DNA of 64,000 nucleotides, taken from positions 1 through 64,000 of the forward strand of contig CAWGTL010000024.1 of assembly GCA_963825505.1 (NCBI GenBank). The letters are read 5' to 3'. Both the position numbers and the translations under genes were made by a program. Below the pieces are notes generated by a model that had not been told where the DNA came from, did not search any database, and saw only the letters and a list, made by a program, of their open reading frames with translations. Positions 53,299-62,408 of the stretch are shown piece by piece. The first letter of the stretch is position 1. Every line of letters starts with the position of its first letter. The DNA comes from JBBQSN01 sp963825505. GTDB taxonomy: Bacteria > Actinomycetota > Actinomycetes > Actinomycetales > CAWJMD01.

Positions 53299-54321
53299 TC
53301 AGTCGTCGAACGGGGCGCGCGTGAGCACCCCGGTGTCGAGCCAGCGCCGCAGCCGGCGCACCGCGACCGGCAGGTAGGTCTCCGCCTCCGACCTCAGGTC
53401 GGCCGCCGAGCTCGTCAGGATCGTGTTGGCCAGCAGCATCTGCCGGTCCGCCATCAGCGCCTCGACGTCGGCCGGGTCGGCGTCCGGCAGCGGCGCCACC
53501 TCGGCGTAGCCGGCGAGCAGCCCGCGCTCCGGAGCAGGGTCGCCGTCGCGCAGGTAGAACGTCGAGATGGCCAGGTCGAGCGCCGGCACCCCGAGGCCGC
53601 AGTCGTCCAGGTCGAACACCGCGAGCCGGTCGCCGTGCCACTTCAGGTTCCCGCCGTGCAGGTCCGCGTGCAGCACCTGGACCGCAGCGCCCTCGTACAC
53701 CCGCCGGTAGGCCTCGGCCGTCCGCTCACGGGTGGCGGCGAGCACCTGGCGGTCGTCGTCGGTGAGGGCCGGGACCTCGTCGAGCCGGTCCTCGTCGCCG
53801 AACATCCGCTGGTCGAACGTCGGCAGGCTCCCGCCGTCCGGGACGGCCCAGCCGGCCGACTGCCGGTGCAGCGTGGCCATCGCGCGCCCCAGGGCGTGCG
53901 CCACCTCCTCGTCGCACCGGCCGACGTCCGGGCCCTCCAGCCACGACGCCGCCGTGACCAGCAGCGGTCGGTCGTACGCCTGCGAGCCGACGTGGACGAA
54001 CCACGCGCCGTCCGGCGTCGAGAGCGGCTCGGGGACGTGCACGTCGGTCTCCGCGGCGATCGCCCGCAGCCACTCCTGCTGGGCGACCGCGTGCGCGGGC
54101 GTGCTCTGCGAGCTGGTGCCCACCCGCAGCGCCCAGCGGACGCCGTCGGTCGTGGTGACCGCGAAGGTGGTGTTGTACGCGTGCGCCACGACCTCGGCCG
54201 CGGCGACGGCCAGGCCGAACCCGGCCGCCGCCTCCAGGGCCGCGGGGCGCAGCGCCTCGACCTGGTCCTCGTGGCTGAGCGCGAGGTAGGCCGCGGTCGG
54301 TCCGGTGCTGACGTCGGTCAC
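53299..54321 (-). CDS. Aminoglycoside phosphotransferase (APH)-fold kinase
   Basis: 340 residues. APH/choline-kinase fold with the catalytic loop VLHADLHGGNLKWH and the metal-binding VFDLDDCGLGVPALDLA. The N-lobe has FAVTTTDGVRWALRV with the likely ATP lysine replaced in this segment by arginine. Homologues act on homoserine, choline or unknown hydroxylated metabolites; antibiotic resistance is not implied. GTG 54321. The next gene, YCII-like, ends 19 bases upstream of its start. Confidence 0.85.
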   Translation of the reverse strand: MTDVSTGPTAAYLALSHEDQVEALRPAALEAAAGFGLAVAAAEVVAHAYNTTFAVTTTDGVRWALRVGTSSQSTPAHAVAQQEWLRAIAAETDVHVPEPLSTPDGAWFVHVGSQAYDRPLLVTAASWLEGPDVGRCDEEVAHALGRAMATLHRQSAGWAVPDGGSLPTFDQRMFGDEDRLDEVPALTDDDRQVLAATRERTAEAYRRVYEGAAVQVLHADLHGGNLKWHGDRLAVFDLDDCGLGVPALDLAISTFYLRDGDPAPERGLLAGYAEVAPLPDADPADVEALMADRQMLLANTILTSSAADLRSEAETYLPVAVRRLRRWLDTGVLTRAPFDD

Positions 54322-54339
54322 GGGCGTCAGCAGACCAGG

Positions 54340-54678
54340 TCAGTCCCCGTCGGTCCAGAACGGCCGCAGCTCCAGGCGCCCGTGCCGGGCCATCTCGTGC
54401 TCGGCCGCGACGGCGACGGCCTCGTCGAGGTCGGCGACCTCCAGGACGTCGAACCCGACGATCCACTCGGACGCCTCCGCGTACGGGCCCTCGGTGACGT
54501 GCACCTTCCCGCCGCGCTTGCGCACGACCCGGGTGTCGGACGTGGGACGGATCCGCTCGCCGAGCACCCGCGTCCCGCTGGCGTCGTACTTGTCCACCCA
54601 CTCCTGGACGGGCATCTCGCCCTCGCCGCTCGCGGTGTCGGGCTCGGGGTCGGTGCAGACGAGCATCAGGTAGCGCAC
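54340..54678 (-). CDS. YCII-related (DGPF) protein
   Basis: 112 residues. MLVCTDPEPD start, EWVDKYDASGTRVLGERIRP, and the C-terminal VHVTEGPYAEASEWIVGFDVLEVADLDEAVAVAAEHE are typical of the DGPF subgroup of the YCII fold, small dimeric proteins often linked to ECF41-like sigma factors. No such sigma gene is adjacent here. GTG 54678 has GAGGAGA. Confidence 0.87.
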   Translation of the reverse strand: MRYLMLVCTDPEPDTASGEGEMPVQEWVDKYDASGTRVLGERIRPTSDTRVVRKRGGKVHVTEGPYAEASEWIVGFDVLEVADLDEAVAVAAEHEMARHGRLELRPFWTDGD

Positions 54679-54718
54679 TGGTCTCTCCTCGGTCTCTCGG
54701 GTCGCGGCGTTGCCGCCT

Positions 54719-55888
54719 TCACCGGGTTGACGCCCCGCGCGGCGGGGCATCGACATCTGCGCACACATCGGATTCCACGGTCCCGGCGGTGCCGTCCACG
54801 ACGACCCGCGGCGTGGTGCCGAGGACCGTGCACGCACCGGCCGCGCCCACCACGGCCGGGATGCCGCGCTCGCGGGCGACGATGGCGGCGTGCGCGAGCA
54901 CCCCGCCGGTCTCGGTGACGACGGCGGACGCGACCGACAGCAGCGGCGTCCACGACGGGTCGGTGGTCCGGCACACCAGCACCTCGCCGGCGCGAAGGTC
55001 CCCTCCGCCCGCTGGATCGGCGACGACGCGGGCGACGCCGCGCGCGCGGCCCCGGCTCGCCGGGGTGCCGCTCAGCAGCAACGGACCCACCGGGCCGGTG
55101 AGCTCGCGTGGTGGGCGGGCCGGGAGACCGGTGAGGGGGCGCGCCTGGAGCAGCACCAGACGGCCGCCGGCCAGCGCCCACTCCACGTCCTGCGGCCCGC
55201 CGAGCAGGTCCGCGACCCGGGCGGCCAGGGCGGCCACCCGCAGCACGTCGGTGTAATCCAGGCACGGACGTGACCGGTCGTCGGGCGGGACGGTGACGGT
55301 GGTCGTCCCGCCTGGGACCCGTTCGCTGCGAACCGCTTTCGTCCCGATGCGACGACCCACGACACCGCCGCCCGCGACCAGGAACCGGTCAGGGTCCACG
55401 AGGCCCCCCACGACCGCCTCGCCGAGCCCCCACGACGCCTCGACGACCGCCGGGGGAGCGCCGGTGAGGGGATCGACCGTGGCCACCACGCCGGCGACGT
55501 CGGCGTCCACCTGCTGCTGCACCAGCACGCCCATCGCACCACCACCGTCGGCGGGGACGCGGGGCCCGTGCAGCGACCGGAGGCAGTCGTCGACCCTCGC
55601 GAGCAGGTCCGCCTCGCCCTCGACACCGAGGAAGCTGTCGTGGCGGCCGGCCGCGGAGCCGTCCGGGCCGTCCTCGGTCGTGGCGGACGAGCGGACGGCC
55701 ACCACCGCGGCCCCGAGAGCGCTGTACGCCCGCAGCAGGTCCTGCTCGACCGCCCCGGCCGATCCCGTCCCCACCGGCACGACGAAGCCCGGTGGGACGT
55801 CGAAGCCCGAGCGCAGCAGCCGGCCGAGCACGGCCGCCTTGCGGCCCACGACCTGCGGGTCCTCGGCGTCCCGGAGCCCGACGATCAC
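54719..55888 (-). CDS. PEP-utilising enzyme: ATP-binding domain plus mobile histidine domain
   Basis: 389 residues. The PPDK/PEP-synthase ATP-binding domain (GRKAAVLGRLLRSGFDVPPGFVV, VRSSATTEDG, VLVQQQVDADVAGVV, GLGEAVVGGLVDPDR, EWALAGGRLVLLQARPL) is followed by a swivelling phosphohistidine domain with TETGGVLAHAAIVARERGIPAVVG. It resembles the two end domains of rifampin phosphotransferase without the large middle domain, so phosphoryl transfer from ATP to an unknown small acceptor is inferred. GTG 55888 overlaps the upstream winged-helix gene by GTGA. Last gene of a three-gene coupled operon. Confidence 0.85.
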   Translation of the reverse strand: MIVGLRDAEDPQVVGRKAAVLGRLLRSGFDVPPGFVVPVGTGSAGAVEQDLLRAYSALGAAVVAVRSSATTEDGPDGSAAGRHDSFLGVEGEADLLARVDDCLRSLHGPRVPADGGGAMGVLVQQQVDADVAGVVATVDPLTGAPPAVVEASWGLGEAVVGGLVDPDRFLVAGGGVVGRRIGTKAVRSERVPGGTTTVTVPPDDRSRPCLDYTDVLRVAALAARVADLLGGPQDVEWALAGGRLVLLQARPLTGLPARPPRELTGPVGPLLLSGTPASRGRARGVARVVADPAGGGDLRAGEVLVCRTTDPSWTPLLSVASAVVTETGGVLAHAAIVARERGIPAVVGAAGACTVLGTTPRVVVDGTAGTVESDVCADVDAPPRGASTR

Positions 55889-56514
55889 GTGCGCGAGAGC
55901 CCGAGCGTGGCGATCAGGTCCTCGTGCAGCTCGAACCAGACCACGTGGCAGGAGTCGCGGCTGTTCCCATCGACCCACGCGTGGTCGCCGGCCTGCACCC
56001 GGCCGAGCGCCGTCGCGAACCGCGTCCCGTAGCCGTCGAAGCGGGCCAGGACGTCCGAGAGTCCCCGCACGAGAGGGACCAGCGCCGAGGACAGCCCGGC
56101 CAGCTCGGCGAGCACGGCCCGGTCCCACCTCGCGTCGGTGTGCTCGTTGGCCGCCAGCGGGTCGGTGGCGGTCGGCCGCAGCTGCCAGTCGGTGCACGCC
56201 CTCTGCAGCCGGGCGTTCAGCGGGACGAAGGAGGCGTGCACGCGGCCGACCCGGACCGCCGCACGAGCCGCGGCGAGCTCGTCGGCGAGCTCACGCTCGT
56301 TCTGCTCGCGCCCGGCGGAGGTGAGCGACCACCCGCCCGTCCCCGCGAACTGCGACCAGGTGACCCAGCCGTAGGCCTGCGCGTCGAGCAACCGCTCCTC
56401 GACGGAGTCGACGTCGAGGTCGAAACGCGCTGCAGCCGAGGCCGTGTCGGCCACGCCCCTGAGCCGTACCGCGTGCAGCGCGAGGAGGTCGGGGGTCGAG
56501 GCGTGCGCGGTCAC
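55885..56514 (-). CDS. Winged-helix-like protein of the PEP-utilising operon
   Basis: 209 residues. The N-terminal 80 residues (LLALHAVRLRGVADTASAAARFDLDVDSVEERL, YGWVTWSQFAGTGGWSLTSAGR) look like a winged helix; the rest is helical with FVPLNARLQRACTDWQLRP, DPLAANEHTDARWDRAVL and a C-terminal WFELHEDLIATLGLSR. It is coupled on both sides by GTGA overlaps. Sequence-specific DNA binding or an adaptor role for the downstream enzyme are both possible. Confidence 0.75.
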   Translation of the reverse strand: MTAHASTPDLLALHAVRLRGVADTASAAARFDLDVDSVEERLLDAQAYGWVTWSQFAGTGGWSLTSAGREQNERELADELAAARAAVRVGRVHASFVPLNARLQRACTDWQLRPTATDPLAANEHTDARWDRAVLAELAGLSSALVPLVRGLSDVLARFDGYGTRFATALGRVQAGDHAWVDGNSRDSCHVVWFELHEDLIATLGLSRT

Positions 56515-56888
56515 CGGTCGCTGCCGGACCGCGCGAGCAGTCGCTCGAGCCGCTGCTGACCGGCCTGCGGCGAGCGCAGGCCGAGGCCGTCGGCGACCTC
56601 GCCCCAGGTGAGCCCGCCGGACCGGGCCGTGAACAGCAACGCGGCCTCGAGCAGGTCCACCTCGGCGCGGGCGGCCGCCACGAGGCGCAGTGCCGCGCGC
56701 AGGTCGTCGCGCTCCACGGGTGCACCGCGCCGGGGGCCGTTCGAGCGCCAGAGCAGGTGCTGCACCAGGTCGATCGCCGACGGCGGTTGCCGACCGGCCT
56801 GCCACGGCCGCCGGTCGAGGTCCGCCGCACCCCCGGCGAGCAGCCGCTCGCGCGCGCCTCGCTCGGTCGCCGTCTGCTGGTCGTCCAC
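56511..56888 (-). CDS. Small helix-turn-helix protein heading the PEP-utilising operon
   Basis: 125 residues. The C-terminal LTWGEVADGLGLRSPQAGQQRLERLL resembles a sigma-region-4 or XRE-type helix-turn-helix; the middle (RAALRLVAAARAEVDLLEAALLFTAR) is helical. GTG 56888 lies six bases after GAGTCT, with TTGACA 18 bases further upstream, a complete leaderless promoter. The stop overlaps the next gene. No named family recognised. Confidence 0.75.
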   Translation of the reverse strand: MDDQQTATERGARERLLAGGAADLDRRPWQAGRQPPSAIDLVQHLLWRSNGPRRGAPVERDDLRAALRLVAAARAEVDLLEAALLFTARSGGLTWGEVADGLGLRSPQAGQQRLERLLARSGSDR

Positions 56889-56894
56889 GGCACC

Positions 56895-56924
56895 AGACTC
56901 ACGGGGTCAACGACACGTTGTCAA
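56895..56924 (-). promoter_or_regulatory. Leaderless promoter of the PEP-utilising operon
   Basis: -35 TTGACA (56919-56924, minus strand), 18-base spacer, -10 GAGTCT (56895-56900), six bases, GTG 56888. The -35 is a perfect consensus. Confidence 0.65.
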
Positions 56925-56950
56925 CATCTCATTGATCTTCCGCGTCCCTC

Positions 56951-56978
56951 TTGCATTCTGTAGTGATCACTCCATAAT
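56951..56978 (+). promoter_or_regulatory. tetR promoter and operator candidate
   Basis: -35 TTGCAT (56951-56956), 16-base spacer, -10 CATAAT (56973-56978), seven bases to ATG 56986. The perfect palindrome AGTGATCACT (56962-56971) fills the spacer, where TetR autoregulation is commonly exerted. Confidence 0.6.
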
Positions 56979-56985
56979 AGGTCCC

Positions 56986-57561
56986 ATGGCCCGACCACGG
57001 ACGTTCGACGAGGACCAGGTGCTCACGGCGGCGATGCACGCCTTCCGCCGTCAGGGGTTCACCCGCACCTCGGTGCTCGACCTGGAGTCGGCCACCGGGC
57101 TGCGCACCAGCAGCCTGTACGCGGCGTTCGGCGACAAGACCGGGCTGTTCCGCCGCGCGCTCGACCACTACGTCACCACCGTCGTCCGGGCCCGTCTCGA
57201 CGAGTTCGCCGGTCCCGCAGCAGGTCTCGACGACCTGGAGCAGCTGTACCTCACGCTCTTCGCCTGGCCGCTGGACGACGGTCACGGCTGTCTCGTCGTC
57301 AACTCCGCCGCCGAGTTCGGCGGGGACGAGTCCGTCCCCGGTGAGTCGGTCCGGACCGGGCTCGACCTGGTGGGCGAGCGCGTCGGAGCCGTGCTCCGGC
57401 GTGAGCTGGGCCGGCAGCACGCGGCCACCACCGCACGACTGGTCCTGCTCTACCAAGGGCTCCTGCTGCTCAGCCGGGCCGGACGCCTCACCCCCGCGCA
57501 CCGCGCGGCCATCCGCCACGAGTTCGACGCCCTGCGCGCCGAGAAGGAGAACCGATCATGA
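56986..57561 (+). CDS. TetR-family transcriptional regulator
   Basis: 191 residues. N-terminal helix-turn-helix TFDEDQVLTAAMHAFRRQGFTRTSVLDLESATGLRTSSLYAAFGDKTGLF region is standard for AcrR/TetR proteins; the ligand domain contains HGCLVVNSAAEFGGD. Leaderless ATG 56986. The stop overlaps ridA as ATGA. Divergent from the PEP-utilising operon 97 bases away, which may also be a target. Confidence 0.93.
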   Translation: MARPRTFDEDQVLTAAMHAFRRQGFTRTSVLDLESATGLRTSSLYAAFGDKTGLFRRALDHYVTTVVRARLDEFAGPAAGLDDLEQLYLTLFAWPLDDGHGCLVVNSAAEFGGDESVPGESVRTGLDLVGERVGAVLRRELGRQHAATTARLVLLYQGLLLLSRAGRLTPAHRAAIRHEFDALRAEKENRS

Positions 57562-57941
57562 CCACCACCCCGCTCGCCCCCGCCACCGTCCCCGCCTCGC
57601 CCTTCTACAGCCAGGGGATCCAGGTCAGCGACGCCGGCTCGCTCGTCTTCGTCTCCGGGCAGGTCGGCATCGACGCCGACGGGACCCCGGCCGACGGCGT
57701 CGCCGCCCAGGCCGTCCAGGCGGTCGCCAACCTGCACGCCGTGCTCTCCGAGGCGGGCATGACGCCGTCGGACCTGGTGAAGCTCACGATCTACCTCACC
57801 GACCCCGAGGACGTCGGCCCGTTCATGGCCGCGGCGGGCGGGAGCCTCCCGCAGCCGCCGCCGGCCACGACCCTGCTGCTCGTCGCCGGCCTGGCCGCAC
57901 CCGAGCTCAAGGTCGAGATCGAGGCCGTCGCCGCGCGCTGA
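57558..57941 (+). CDS. ridA: RidA-family enamine/imine deaminase
   Basis: 127 residues. YjgF/YER057c/UK114 fold: SPFYSQGIQVSDAGSLVFVSGQVGID, then NLHAVLSEAGMTPSDLVKLTIYLTD, and a C-terminal PELKVEIEAVAA. RidA hydrolyses reactive 2-aminoacrylate-type enamines. The usual catalytic arginine near PNRPATT is not evident: the loop reads PQPPPATTLLLV, so this is likely an atypical Rid subgroup. Coupled to tetR. Confidence 0.85.
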   Translation: MTTTPLAPATVPASPFYSQGIQVSDAGSLVFVSGQVGIDADGTPADGVAAQAVQAVANLHAVLSEAGMTPSDLVKLTIYLTDPEDVGPFMAAAGGSLPQPPPATTLLLVAGLAAPELKVEIEAVAAR

Positions 57942-58014
57942 GCGTGCGCTGCACCGGTTCGCCGGCGACCGAGCCACGGCCGCGTCCCGGACGCCGACCG
58001 TCCGGATCGGGCCC

Positions 58015-58020
58015 TAGCCT
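58015..58020 (+). promoter_or_regulatory. -10 element of a leaderless promoter
   Basis: TAGCCT, six bases, then GTG 58027 of the DUF1905 gene. Confidence 0.55.
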
Positions 58021-58026
58021 GCTGTC

Positions 58027-58320
58027 GTGGACCTGGAGCTGACCGGCGAGATCTTCCACTGGCGCGGTCCGTCCCCGTACCACTTCGTGCGGGTGCCCGA
58101 GGCCCAGGTCGAGGTGCTGCGGTCGGTCGCCAAGGAGGTCACCTACGGCTGGGGGATGATCCCGGTCGAGCTGGCGCTCGGCGACACGGTCTGGGAGACC
58201 TCGCTGTGGCCCAAGGACGGTGGCTACCTCGTCCCGGTGAAGGACCGCGTGCGCGAGGCCGAGGGCGTCGACGAGGGCGACGTGGTGACCCTGCGCCTCA
58301 CGGTGCGTCCCCGACGCTGA
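58027..58320 (+). CDS. DUF1905 domain protein
   Basis: 97 residues: LELTGEIFHWRGPSPYHFVRVPE, GWGMIPVELALGDTVWETSLWPKDGGYLVPVKDRVR and a final EGVDEGDVVTLRLTV match the small beta-rich DUF1905 fold, complete in length. Function unknown. GTG 58027 is leaderless. Confidence 0.85.
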   Translation: MDLELTGEIFHWRGPSPYHFVRVPEAQVEVLRSVAKEVTYGWGMIPVELALGDTVWETSLWPKDGGYLVPVKDRVREAEGVDEGDVVTLRLTVRPRR

Positions 58321-58331
58321 ACACTGGTCGG

Positions 58332-58607
58332 GTGACCGACCGGACGCCCGCCCCCGACCGGGCCGACGGCCCGGTCACCGTCGCCATCACCCGCCGCGTG
58401 CGACCCGAGGACGAGCGGCTGATGCAGGCCTGGGTCGACGCCGGCACCGGCATGGCCGCCCGGTTCCCCGGCTTCCTCGGCGCCGGCTGGGTGCGGCCGT
58501 CGACGGGCTCGCGCGAGTGGCACATGCTCTACCGCTTCGACAGCCGGCACAGCCTGCTGCTCTGGGAGGAGTCGCGCGAGCGCACCCAGTGGCGCCGCCG
58601 CCGCTGA
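58332..58607 (+). CDS. Short antibiotic-biosynthesis-monooxygenase (ABM)-like protein
   Basis: 91 residues from GTG 58332, six bases after AACACT. VTVAITRRVRPEDERLMQAWVDAG, FPGFLGAGWVRPSTGSREWHMLYRFDS and LLLWEESRERTQW are typical of ABM-fold proteins, which usually extend further after this tryptophan. Here it ends in RRRR. No homologous continuation is visible in other frames, so it is a naturally short form or a truncated gene. Confidence 0.65.
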   Translation: MTDRTPAPDRADGPVTVAITRRVRPEDERLMQAWVDAGTGMAARFPGFLGAGWVRPSTGSREWHMLYRFDSRHSLLLWEESRERTQWRRRR

Positions 58608-58693
58608 CGCCGTATCAGCGCACCCCGACGAGCGCTCCGTACCGCACCACGACGGGACGTGTCGCGTCCCGCAGGATGGTGAGGAGCGCTGCG

Positions 58694-58933
58694 ATGAGCG
58701 AGATGTGGGAGGACGTGGGAGCCACCTACGTCGAGGACGAGGTCGCCGGGGTGGGATGGATCGACCAGGTGGACGGGACCCTCCCGGCCGAGGGCGAGGA
58801 CTGCACCGGGATCGTCGGCGTCGGCCTCGCCGACGCCGTGCAGGACGTCTGGTCCGGCGTGCCGGAGTGGATCGAGGACCCGTCCACCGACCTGGACCCG
58901 GACTGGGTCTACAACAGCGACCTCGGCGGCTGA
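58694..58933 (+). CDS. Small acidic hypothetical protein
   Basis: 79 residues, strongly acidic and tryptophan-containing (MSEMWEDVGATYVEDE, DAVQDVWSGVPEWIEDPSTDLDPDW). No signal peptide or helix. ATG 58694 has GAGGAG seven bases upstream. It converges on the DrrB-like gene 11 bases away. No family recognised. Confidence 0.6.
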   Translation: MSEMWEDVGATYVEDEVAGVGWIDQVDGTLPAEGEDCTGIVGVGLADAVQDVWSGVPEWIEDPSTDLDPDWVYNSDLGG

Positions 58934-58943
58934 GCCGCGGTCG

Positions 58944-59749
58944 CTACCGCGAGGTGGTCCGCTCGTACTGGCGGATCGACAGCGGGATGAACACGGCCAG
59001 GATCGCCACGATCCAGATCAGCGAGTACAGCAACGGGTTCTGCAGGGGGAAGATGTCGGGCGGCGGGAAGGCCGGGTTGGTGTTGCCGAACGCCTCTCGC
59101 GCCGTGAGCGTCACCGACGACACCGGGTTCCAGTTGGCGAACGTCTCCAGCGGCCCCGGCAGCGTCGAGGCCGACACGAACGTGTTCGCGGCGAACGTCA
59201 GCGGGAAGATCACGATGAAGCTGGCGTTGTTGACCACCTCGGGGGTCCGGACGATCAGGCCGACGTAGGCCATGATCCAGGAGATCGCGTAGGCGAACAG
59301 CAGCAGGACCAGGAAGCCGACCAGGGCGTCGAGCACCGACGAGCGCACCCGCCACCCGATCAGCAGGCCGGTGAGCGCCATCACCACCAGGCTGATCACG
59401 TTGTTGACGACGTCGCTGATCGTGCGGCCGAACAGCATCGCCGACGACGACATCGGCAGCGTCCGGAACCGGTCGATGAAGCCCTTCTGCAGGTCCTCCG
59501 CGAGGCTGAACCCGGTGAAGGTGCCGCCGAACACGACGGTCTGGGTGAAGATCCCCGCGATGAGGAACTCGCGGTAGTCGATCCCGACGTCCTGGCTGCC
59601 GATCGCGCCCTCGAAGACGAAGGCGAACAGCAGCACGAACATGATCGGCGACAAGGTGGTGAACACCAGCAGGTCGGGCACCCGGGTGATCTTGATCAGG
59701 TTCCGTCGCGTGACCGTCGCGGCGTCGCTGACGGCGTCGGTGAGGGCGC

Positions 59750-59753
<4 letters not shown>
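58944..59753 (-). CDS. ABC-2-type exporter permease (DrrB-like)
   Basis: 269 residues with six hydrophobic helices and the ABC-2 family motifs LSPIMFVLLFAFVFEGAIG, GFSLAEDLQKGFIDRFRTLPMSSSAMLFGR and FPLTFAANTFVSASTLPGPLE. GTG 59753 overlaps the ATPase stop. Works with the DrrA-like protein upstream; typical cargo is hydrophobic drugs or lipids. Confidence 0.92.
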
Positions 59754-60751
<998 letters not shown>

Positions 60752-60832
60752 CCCGCCTGCTCCCCTCGTCCGCCCGCTCGCTCCGTCAGGACCCTGGCAC
60801 ACCGCACCGACAGCGGCTGCGCCCCCGCCCGG

Positions 60833-62263
60833 TCAGGCTGCCGCGCACGCGACCTCCACCGCGGCTCGGTCCGGCGTCCCGTCCGGCGCCGTCCGCGCGT
60901 CGTCGGAGGCCTCGCGGTAGGCCGCCGAGAGCCGCCGGTACGGGCCGCTCGCGAGCGCCAGCAGGGTGGCGACCAGGCCGATCACGCCGGCGACGACGAA
61001 GACCAGCGCGATGCCACGGTCGGCACCGGTGCCGAACCAGCTGCCGATCATGCGGGCGCCGGCCCCGTCGGTCATGGTCGGGATGACCCACAGCTGGGTG
61101 GCCGGGGCGATCAGGAAGGCGGTGAGCGGCGACGCCGCCTGCTCCACGCTCTGGGCGAAGCCGAACACCCGGCCCTGCCGCTCGAACGGCACGACGCGCT
61201 GCAGCACGGTCTGCTCGGCCGCCTCGGCGAACGGCATCAGCAGCATGAAGACCATCATCGAGACCGACAGCAGCCAGATCGAGGACCGCAGCGGGAACAG
61301 CACCGTCACCGACCAGGTGACCACGTTCACCAGCAGCAGCAGCCGAACCGGGTTGCTGCCCAGCCCGATCCGCGCCACGAGCAGCCCGCCGACGATGACG
61401 CCGGTGCTCAGCACGCCCCACAGCAGGCCCCACGCCTGCACCGAGACGAGCGACAGGCCGTAGGCGTCCATCAGGGCCATGAACGTGCCGCCGAGGAAGT
61501 TGTTGAAGCAGCTGAACGCGATCAGCGGCACCAGGCCGGGGACGCCGCGCACCAGGTGCACGGTGCCACGCAGGTCGACGCCGTGGCCGTCGTCGCCCTT
61601 GCGGGTGCGGGCCGGCGCCGCCTCCGGCACCTCGAGCCGCGACAGGTGCACCACGCTCGCCGCGAGCACCACCAGCGCCAGGACGAGCACCGAGCGCATC
61701 CCGTCGTACGCGACGAGCAGCCCGCTGATCACCGAGGTCACGAGGAAGGACACGCCGGACGTGGTGCCCACGAGACCGTTCGCCCTGTCGCGCAACCCTT
61801 CCGGCACGAGCAGCGTGACCATCGTCGGCACCGCGATGCCGCGCAGGTTGCCGGTGATCACGCCCAGCATCAGCAGCACGACGAACACCCAGAGCACGGG
61901 GCTCGCGGGGTCGCGGAAGGTCTCGGCCGGGGTGGTCAGGTAGATCCCCAGGCAGACCGCGTACAGCGCGAAGGAGGCGCCGGCCGACCACTGCATCACC
62001 TGCTGCTTGCGGTGGTGGTCGACCACGCTGCCGAACCAGACCCCGGTGGTGGCCGTGGCCGCGAGGAAGATGCCGGCGATGAGGCCGGTGGCCAGCACCG
62101 AGCGGGTCTCGAGGTACACCCAGAACGTCACCGCGAACCACAGCGTGAAGTTCACGACCGACACCACCAGGGAGCTCACCAGCACGTGCGCGAACACCCG
62201 CTGGGTGCCGGTGCGCAGGTCCAGGCCGGTGCGGCTCCGGGGGTGGGCGCCGGTCTGGCTCAT
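60833..62263 (-). CDS. MFS transporter
   Basis: 476 residues with 12 hydrophobic helices; the first loop holds GVWFGSVVDHHRKQQVMQW in the position of the MFS A-motif. HLVRGVPGLVPLIAFSCFNNFLGG begins the second half. ATG 62263 has GAGGA six bases upstream. It precedes drrAB-like genes on the same strand (81-base gap); cargo unknown. Confidence 0.85.
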   Translation of the reverse strand: MSQTGAHPRSRTGLDLRTGTQRVFAHVLVSSLVVSVVNFTLWFAVTFWVYLETRSVLATGLIAGIFLAATATTGVWFGSVVDHHRKQQVMQWSAGASFALYAVCLGIYLTTPAETFRDPASPVLWVFVVLLMLGVITGNLRGIAVPTMVTLLVPEGLRDRANGLVGTTSGVSFLVTSVISGLLVAYDGMRSVLVLALVVLAASVVHLSRLEVPEAAPARTRKGDDGHGVDLRGTVHLVRGVPGLVPLIAFSCFNNFLGGTFMALMDAYGLSLVSVQAWGLLWGVLSTGVIVGGLLVARIGLGSNPVRLLLLVNVVTWSVTVLFPLRSSIWLLSVSMMVFMLLMPFAEAAEQTVLQRVVPFERQGRVFGFAQSVEQAASPLTAFLIAPATQLWVIPTMTDGAGARMIGSWFGTGADRGIALVFVVAGVIGLVATLLALASGPYRRLSAAYREASDDARTAPDGTPDRAAVEVACAAA

Positions 62264-62408
62264 GGTCGCTCCTCGTCGTGCGCCCGGTCGGGCGGCTGCT
62301 GGGTCTCTGGGGGTCAGACCGGCCGGGTGCCGCGAACTCATCGCCCGGCACCGGTGCCACCCCCGGCGGCTCGTCCGACGCACGCTAGGAGCTCAACCGC
62401 GCTCGAGG

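Noticed and set aside
49436..53641. 1401-residue frame covering both ABC half-transporters
   Set aside because: The upstream part is a shadow of the inactive-domain subunit. The two subunits are separate genes joined by a GTGA overlap.
53299..54321. Aminoglycoside resistance gene
   Set aside because: Only the general APH kinase fold is seen. Many members act on metabolites, so a resistance claim is not justified.
58517..58690. Frameshifted continuation of the ABM-like protein
   Set aside because: Neither of the other frames after 58590 shows ABM-like sequence, so a frameshift is not supported.
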